DNA of 64,000 bases from Castellaniella denitrificans. Lineage in GTDB: Bacteria; Pseudomonadota; Gammaproteobacteria; Burkholderiales; Burkholderiaceae_B. The stretch is from assembly GCF_027214045.1 (NCBI RefSeq), contig NZ_JAPWHE010000004.1, positions 1-64,000 of the forward strand, given 5' to 3'. Positions 59,690 through 64,000 of this stretch are shown piece by piece. The number at the start of each line of letters is the position of its first letter. Position 1 is the stretch's first letter. The position numbers and the translations under genes are program-made. The notes under the pieces were generated by a model. It was not told the origin of the DNA and ran no database searches. It saw only the letters and a program-made list of their open reading frames with translations.

Positions 59690-60466
59690 TCAACCCAGGC
59701 GGATCAGGGTGACGTCCTGGAGTTCGCCATCCGGCAGGGTGCCGAGCGCGATGAGATCGGGGTCGCCTTCCAGGCGGACGTAGTAGCGTTCGTCCGGCGC
59801 GATCGGGTTGCGCAAGCCCCAGGCCTCGAAGGCGGTACCGGCGGCCGTGAATTGCAGGCCTTTGATTTCGTATTGATTGTCGGTGGTGGAGGGCAGTCCG
59901 CCCTTGGGGCCCACCGCATGGAAGTCGATCTTGGCGTCGTGACCCGAAACACCGACCAGCGCGCCGTCCGTGGCCCCCCCCGCGTGCGGATGGGTTTCCA
60001 GCCAGACGCCAAGGCGTTCGTGGGCATGCAGGCCCAGGTGAACCGGCCAGGCGGGGGCGATCGGTGCGTGGGCGCGCGCCACGAGCTTGGCGGGCCAGTT
60101 GCCGGACAGTGGTTCCCAATCGTCCAGCACGGACAGTTCCGTCTTGCGCCCGGCGGCGGAGGGCGGTTCGCCGCTCAGGAGAGTGAACCCGTTGAGCGGA
60201 CGGCCTGCCCGGCTGTGCAGCATCAGACGAAACAGCGCCAGGTCGCGCCGCAGTCCGGGATCGGCAAACCGCTGGGCGTCGCCGATGAGCACGATGACGG
60301 CCGCGTCAGCGGCGGCAGCCTCTTGCGCGGCGGCCAGCCAGGACAGGCCCTGCGGCCAGCGCTGGCCCTTGACGGGCAGGCCATAGGGCTGCAGTTGCCG
60401 GGCGGCGGCCTGGGCCGTCCCCTCGTCGTCGGACAGATTGATGAACCATGCGCATGTGTTGGCCAT
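59690..60466 (-). CDS. Unknown protein in the T6SS cluster
   Basis: A 258-residue soluble protein with no signal peptide or membrane segment. I do not recognise its family. Residues 1-105 look like an alpha/beta fold: beta-rich MANTCAWFINLS, helix AQAAARQLQPYG, then AAVIVLIGDAQRFADPGLRRDLALFRLM. Residues 130-258 are beta-rich (PVHLGLHAHERLGVWLETHP, then QYEIKGLQFTAAGTAFEAWG, ending LQDVTLIRLG). It lies between clpV and tssA, 24 bp before tssA, with clpV ending 11 bp upstream, so it is cotranscribed with the apparatus. An accessory or regulatory T6SS role is the simplest guess. No immunity- or toxin-like motif is visible. Confidence 0.7.
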   Translation of the reverse strand: MANTCAWFINLSDDEGTAQAAARQLQPYGLPVKGQRWPQGLSWLAAAQEAAAADAAVIVLIGDAQRFADPGLRRDLALFRLMLHSRAGRPLNGFTLLSGEPPSAAGRKTELSVLDDWEPLSGNWPAKLVARAHAPIAPAWPVHLGLHAHERLGVWLETHPHAGGATDGALVGVSGHDAKIDFHAVGPKGGLPSTTDNQYEIKGLQFTAAGTAFEAWGLRNPIAPDERYYVRLEGDPDLIALGTLPDGELQDVTLIRLG

Positions 60467-60477
60467 GTCGGGTCCGC

Positions 60478-63177
60478 TCAGTGGAAGCTTGCTGTGAACT
60501 GGCCTTGATCGTCGACTTCCAGGCGAGCCTGGCTGATGTCGCGCGCCTCGGCCATGTGCGTCAGCAAGGTATTGGACAGCATGGGCAGCAGCGTGCCGCG
60601 CAGAATGAAGTCGATGTTGCGCGCCCCCGTGTCGACCTCGGTGCACCGCTGTGTGATGGCGTCGATGACGGCCTCGTCGATTTCCAGGCGGATCTTGTTG
60701 TTCTGCTGCATGCGGCGCGCCAGCTTGCCCAGTTTGAGGCGGACGATGCCCTTGAGTGCATCGGCCTTCAGGGTGAGGAAGGGGACGACGGTCATGCGGG
60801 CCAGCAAGGCGGGCTTGAAGTGCTGCGACAGGATGGGCCGGATGGCCGCCTGGATGGCTTCCAGCGGCGGCATGGTATCGCCCGCACACAGTTCCGTGAT
60901 GACGTCGAGCGCCAGATTGGAGGTCAGGAACACCACGGTATTGCGGAAATTGATCTCGCGGCCTTCTCCATCGGAGAGCACGCCCTTGTCGAACACCTGA
61001 TAGAACAGGTTGACGACGTCCAGGTGGGCTTTTTCGACCTCGTCGAGCAGTACCACGGAATAGGGCCGCTGGCGCACGGCCTCGGTCAGTACGCCGCCTT
61101 CGCCATACCCCACATAGCCCGGGGGCGAGCCCACCAGCCGGCTGACGGTGTGCTTTTCCTGGAATTCGCTCATGTTGATGGTGACGATGGACTGCTCGCC
61201 GCCGAACATGGCGTCCGCGATGGAGAGTGCGGTTTCGGTCTTGCCGGTGCCCGAGGGGCCGACCAGCAGGAATACGCCCATGGGCTGGTCCGGATCGCGC
61301 AGGCCGGAACGGGCGGACTTGAGCACTTCGGCCAGGGTGTGCAAGGCATGGTCCTGGCCCTGGATGCGGGCCTTGAGCGTGGCCTCGAGGGTCAGGGCGG
61401 CGGAGGCCTGATCCCGCATCATCTTGCCCAGCGGGATGCCGGTGCGGTCGGAGACGACCTTGGCGATCGTGTCGCCGGAGACATCGATGTGGATGAGCTT
61501 TTCTTGGGCCTGCAGGGCTTCCAGCGCCTGTTCCGCACGGATCAGCTCGATCTCGATGGCGGCCTTGTCGCGGGGCGGGGCGGTTTCGGCGTCGGATGGC
61601 GGCGCATCGGCGTCCGCCTCGTCTGCGCGGGCCGGGGCGTCTTGAGGTGCGGCCGCCTGGCTGCGTTCGGCGCGCAGAGAGAGCACGCGGTGCGCCGCTT
61701 CGAACTGCGCCTGGTAGCGTTGGCGGGCTGCGTCGAGCGCGGCCTGCGTTTGCGTCAATGACTGCTCGATTTCTTCCAGGCGGGCCGGCTCGGCGGGCGC
61801 GTGGTTTTCGATGTCGCGCAGCAGACCGCGTTTTTCTCGTTCCAGCATCTGCAGCTGACGTTCGAGATCTTCAATGAAGTCGGGCTTGGATGAAAGATTG
61901 ATCTTGATGCGTGCGCAGGCCGTGTCCAGCAGGTCGATGGCCTTGTCCGGCAACTGGCGGCCGGTGATATAGCGGTTGGACAGGCTGGCTGCCGATGCCA
62001 GGGCTTCTTCGCGAATGATGACCTGGTGGACCTGCTCGTAGCGTTCCTTGAGGCCGCGCAGGATCTGCACTGCCATCTCGACGCTGGGCTCATCGAGCTT
62101 GACGAGTTCGAAGCGGCGCGCCAGGGCCGCATCCTTTTCGAAGTATTTCTTGTATTCGCTCCAGGTGGTGGCCGCGATGGTGCGCAGTTCGCCCCGCGCC
62201 AAAGCGGGCTTCAGAAGATTTGCGGCATCGCTGGAGCCGGTTGCACCGCCGGCGCCGATCAGGGTGTGGGCTTCGTCGATGAACAGGATGATGGGGGTGG
62301 GCGAGGCCTTGATTTCAGTGATGACGCCACGCAGGCGGTTTTCAAATTCGCCCTTGACGCCCGCGCCCGCCTCGAGAGCGCCCATGTCCAGCCCCAGGAT
62401 CGTGACGTTTTGCAGAAGATCGGGGACGTCGCCTTCGGCGATGCGCACGGCGAGGCCTTCGATGACGGCGGTCTTGCCGACGCCGGGGTCACCCACGCAG
62501 ATGGGGTTGTTTTTGCGCCGGCGGGCCAGGATGTCGACCATCTGACGGATTTCGGGGTCGCGTCCGAACACGGGGTCGATCTTGCCGGCACGGGCCTTGG
62601 CGGTGAAATCCTCGCAGAATCGTTGCAGGAACGAGCCGTGGCTGTCGCCCCCGCGCACGGCGGGTGCGGCGGCGTTGGCAGGCCCTGCGCCGGCGAGCGC
62701 GGTTTCGCGGGATTGCGGGGCGATTGTGCCCAGCAGCTGGATGACGCGCTCCTTGTCGAGCTTGTCGAGCAGGGCGGCGTAGCTGGTGTTGGCGTAGAAC
62801 GAGGCGCGCGCGGCAAAGGCGGCCAGCAGGGCGCCGGAACGGATGGACGATTCGAAGAGATCGACTGAGGCGACCATCCAGGCATCGGAGAACAGATCGG
62901 GCAGGAGTGGCGAAAACTGTGGCCGGGCCCCGTTGCCGGTCTTGAAGGATTCGAGGGATTGCTCCAGCGCGCGTTGCAAGCGGCCGGGATCGATTTCGGC
63001 CTGGCGCAGGATGAGCTGGATATCCCCGTTGGGGTCATCGAGCAGCCTTACCAGCAGGTGTTCGAGGGTGATCTCGTAGTGCGTGCGGTTCAGGCAGAGG
63101 CCAGCGGCATTTTCCAGTGCGTCCCGGCAGGCGGGATTGAGACGTTCGACCAGGGCTCTGAACTCGACGATTTGCAT
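60478..63177 (-). CDS. tssH: Type VI secretion ATPase ClpV (TssH)
   Basis: AAA+ unfoldase that disassembles contracted TssBC sheath for recycling. The 899-residue protein has a Clp N-domain (residues 1-150, including HYEITLEHLLVRLLDDPNGD). The first AAA domain has Walker A GDPGVGKTAVIEG and Walker B ILFIDEAHTLIGAGG. A long coiled-coil middle domain (about 400-545) follows, then a second AAA domain with GPSGTGKTETAL, VVLLDEVEKAHLDV and SPPGYVGYGEGG. The internal stretch SQAAAPQDAPARADEADADA (about 510-535) is an acidic Ala-rich insertion. The ATG at 63177 (MQIVEFRALVERLNP) matches ClpV starts. Confidence 0.95.
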   Translation of the reverse strand: MQIVEFRALVERLNPACRDALENAAGLCLNRTHYEITLEHLLVRLLDDPNGDIQLILRQAEIDPGRLQRALEQSLESFKTGNGARPQFSPLLPDLFSDAWMVASVDLFESSIRSGALLAAFAARASFYANTSYAALLDKLDKERVIQLLGTIAPQSRETALAGAGPANAAAPAVRGGDSHGSFLQRFCEDFTAKARAGKIDPVFGRDPEIRQMVDILARRRKNNPICVGDPGVGKTAVIEGLAVRIAEGDVPDLLQNVTILGLDMGALEAGAGVKGEFENRLRGVITEIKASPTPIILFIDEAHTLIGAGGATGSSDAANLLKPALARGELRTIAATTWSEYKKYFEKDAALARRFELVKLDEPSVEMAVQILRGLKERYEQVHQVIIREEALASAASLSNRYITGRQLPDKAIDLLDTACARIKINLSSKPDFIEDLERQLQMLEREKRGLLRDIENHAPAEPARLEEIEQSLTQTQAALDAARQRYQAQFEAAHRVLSLRAERSQAAAPQDAPARADEADADAPPSDAETAPPRDKAAIEIELIRAEQALEALQAQEKLIHIDVSGDTIAKVVSDRTGIPLGKMMRDQASAALTLEATLKARIQGQDHALHTLAEVLKSARSGLRDPDQPMGVFLLVGPSGTGKTETALSIADAMFGGEQSIVTINMSEFQEKHTVSRLVGSPPGYVGYGEGGVLTEAVRQRPYSVVLLDEVEKAHLDVVNLFYQVFDKGVLSDGEGREINFRNTVVFLTSNLALDVITELCAGDTMPPLEAIQAAIRPILSQHFKPALLARMTVVPFLTLKADALKGIVRLKLGKLARRMQQNNKIRLEIDEAVIDAITQRCTEVDTGARNIDFILRGTLLPMLSNTLLTHMAEARDISQARLEVDDQGQFTASFH

Positions 63178-63225
63178 GGATGACGATCCGTGGAAAGGAA
63201 AAGGGAAAAGGAAATGCGGTGCGTG

Positions 63226-63259
63226 AAAAAACGGCAACCAGGCTGGAGCCTGGTTGCCG
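63226..63259 (-). terminator. Terminator after hcp
   Basis: A 13-bp stem CGGCAACCAGGCT/AGCCTGGTTGCCG, followed on the minus strand by six T. It lies between hcp and clpV, so it would partly separate the abundant Hcp message from downstream genes. Confidence 0.85.
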
Positions 63260-63270
63260 GGGTGATGCGA

Positions 63271-63759
63271 TCAGGACTTGGGTGCGTTCCAGGAGTCCTG
63301 AGCCTCGATGCCATCAGGCGAGAAGGTCTCGATGATGGTCTCGTAGGTGAACGACACGGCTTCCATGTGACCCATGGACTTGTTGGCGGGGTCCAGGCAA
63401 ATGGGCACGAACTTGTGCATGGAAGTGATGATGGCGTTCTTGATTTCCACCGTGTAGTACAGCTCTTCCTTGCCTTGCGGAGAAATGCGGTAGTACTCGA
63501 GCTTGGCGTCGGTCAGTTGCTCTCCGGAGGTCAGGGCCTGGAAGAGCTTGGGGGACGCCTTGTCGATTTCCTTGGTGATCGTCAGCGGGCCGTGGATGCG
63601 CTTGCCCGTGGGCAGGCCGGTCTGGATCGACTTGGGAATTTCGATGGTGTGATCGACCGCCTGGACCAGGATCGTGTTTTCATGGCCTTGAATGGTGCAG
63701 CTGCCGTCGATCTTGCCTTGAGTTTGGCCGGTCAGGGTCAGGTAGCCGGGCATGGGCAT
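63271..63759 (-). CDS. hcp: Hcp, T6SS inner-tube protein (TssD)
   Basis: Hexameric ring protein that builds the expelled tube. The 162-residue product has Hcp features: GYLTLTGQTQGKIDGSCTIQGHENTILVQAVDHTIEIP, GKRIHGPLTITKEIDKASPKLFQAL and HMEAVSFTYETIIETF. AGGAG stands 7 nt before the ATG. It lies between tssC and clpV and ends at a strong terminator, which fits high expression of a structural protein. Confidence 0.95.
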   Translation of the reverse strand: MPMPGYLTLTGQTQGKIDGSCTIQGHENTILVQAVDHTIEIPKSIQTGLPTGKRIHGPLTITKEIDKASPKLFQALTSGEQLTDAKLEYYRISPQGKEELYYTVEIKNAIITSMHKFVPICLDPANKSMGHMEAVSFTYETIIETFSPDGIEAQDSWNAPKS

Positions 63760-63813
63760 GGTGAAGCTCCTAGAAGATGATGGTTGCCGTTTTCTGTTGG
63801 CAAGGTCAGTGGT

Positions 63814-64000
63814 TTACTTTCGGTCGAGCTTTCCGACCAGGGACAGCGTGAACGAAGCGCCCATGTATTTGAAGTGCGGACGCACGAGCATGGACACACG
63901 ATACCAGCCGGGATCGCCTTCCACGTCTTCGACATTGATCTGGGCCGTGCGCAAAGGGCGGCGGCTGCGGACTTCCGGTCCCGGAGCGTCCATGTCGGCG
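63814..64000 (-). CDS. tssC: T6SS sheath protein TssC, C-terminal fragment
   Basis: The last 61 or so codons of a gene that begins right of the window. Reading the minus strand gives SRRPLRTAQINVEDVEGDPG, then WYRVSMLVRPHFKYMGASFT and a basic end KLDRK. These match the C-terminus of TssC/VipB, the large sheath subunit. hcp follows 54 bp downstream. tssB and the rest of the cluster should lie beyond the window. Confidence 0.85.
   Translation of the reverse strand, partial: ADMDAPGPEVRSRRPLRTAQINVEDVEGDPGWYRVSMLVRPHFKYMGASFTLSLVGKLDRK

Noticed and set aside
1-64000. CRISPR arrays or tandem repeat arrays
   Set aside because: No series of regularly spaced direct repeats was seen in any intergenic gap; long gaps are few and short.

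Overview
The window is high-GC DNA from an aerobic, denitrifying betaproteobacterium. It most resembles Burkholderiales of the Bordetella/Achromobacter/Castellaniella type (Alcaligenaceae). That placement is an inference from the gene set: earP next to an Arg32-type efp, a DUF2863 gene, a GntR regulator leading into sdhCDAB-sdhE-gltA, prpBCD with acnB, TRAP transporters and a complete nosRZDFYLX cluster. Nearly all of the window is housekeeping and metabolic DNA. I see no CRISPR array, prophage or intact insertion sequence.

Layout. 1-3.4 kb: the tail of a chemoreceptor, tpiA, secG, tRNA-Leu(GAG) and a less GC-biased orphan permease. 3.4-9.3 kb: a leftward TRAP transporter plus NAD-type HMG-CoA reductase operon, diverging from a MocR-type regulator (probable mevalonate uptake and catabolism). 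9.3-10.8 kb: an FMN reductase and a pirin. 10.9-19.0 kb: a second TRAP operon, an FCD-type GntR regulator and a rightward pxpA/pxpBC/biotin-carboxylase operon; the two operons carry the same operator. 19.1-24.6 kb: a FlxA-like protein and the biotin genes bioA, bioF, a BioH-BioC fusion and bioD. 24.6-25.7 kb: a DMT exporter and tRNA-Arg(ACG). 25.7-34.8 kb: nosRZDFYL-apbE behind an FNR-type promoter. 34.9-43.1 kb: mpg, an adenine/adenosine deaminase, DUF423, an AidB-like dehydrogenase, a thermonuclease, DUF1178, efp, earP and DUF2863. 43.3-57.9 kb: a carbon-metabolism block with acnB, ompW, mdh-prpBCD, a GntR regulator, sdhCDAB, sdhE and gltA. 58.0-64.0 kb: part of a type VI secretion cluster (tssA, an unknown gene, clpV, hcp, end of tssC).

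How the genes fit together. NosR carries a flavinylation motif and the cluster ends with the ApbE/NosX flavin transferase that would modify it. EarP sits directly upstream of the EF-P whose Arg32 it should rhamnosylate. AcnB can supply the dehydratase step of the methylcitrate cycle, because no acnD/prpF is present. BioF, the BioH-BioC fusion and BioD form an overlapping operon divergent from bioA. The regulatory readings are the least expected part. A 21-bp element occurs once before acnB and once, in reverse complement, between mdh and the TCA-linked gntR. A TNGTNNNACNA operator is shared by the pxp operon and the second TRAP operon. A GGTACA direct repeat lies in front of the TRAP/HMG-CoA reductase operon. 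All of these are read by eye and none has been tested.
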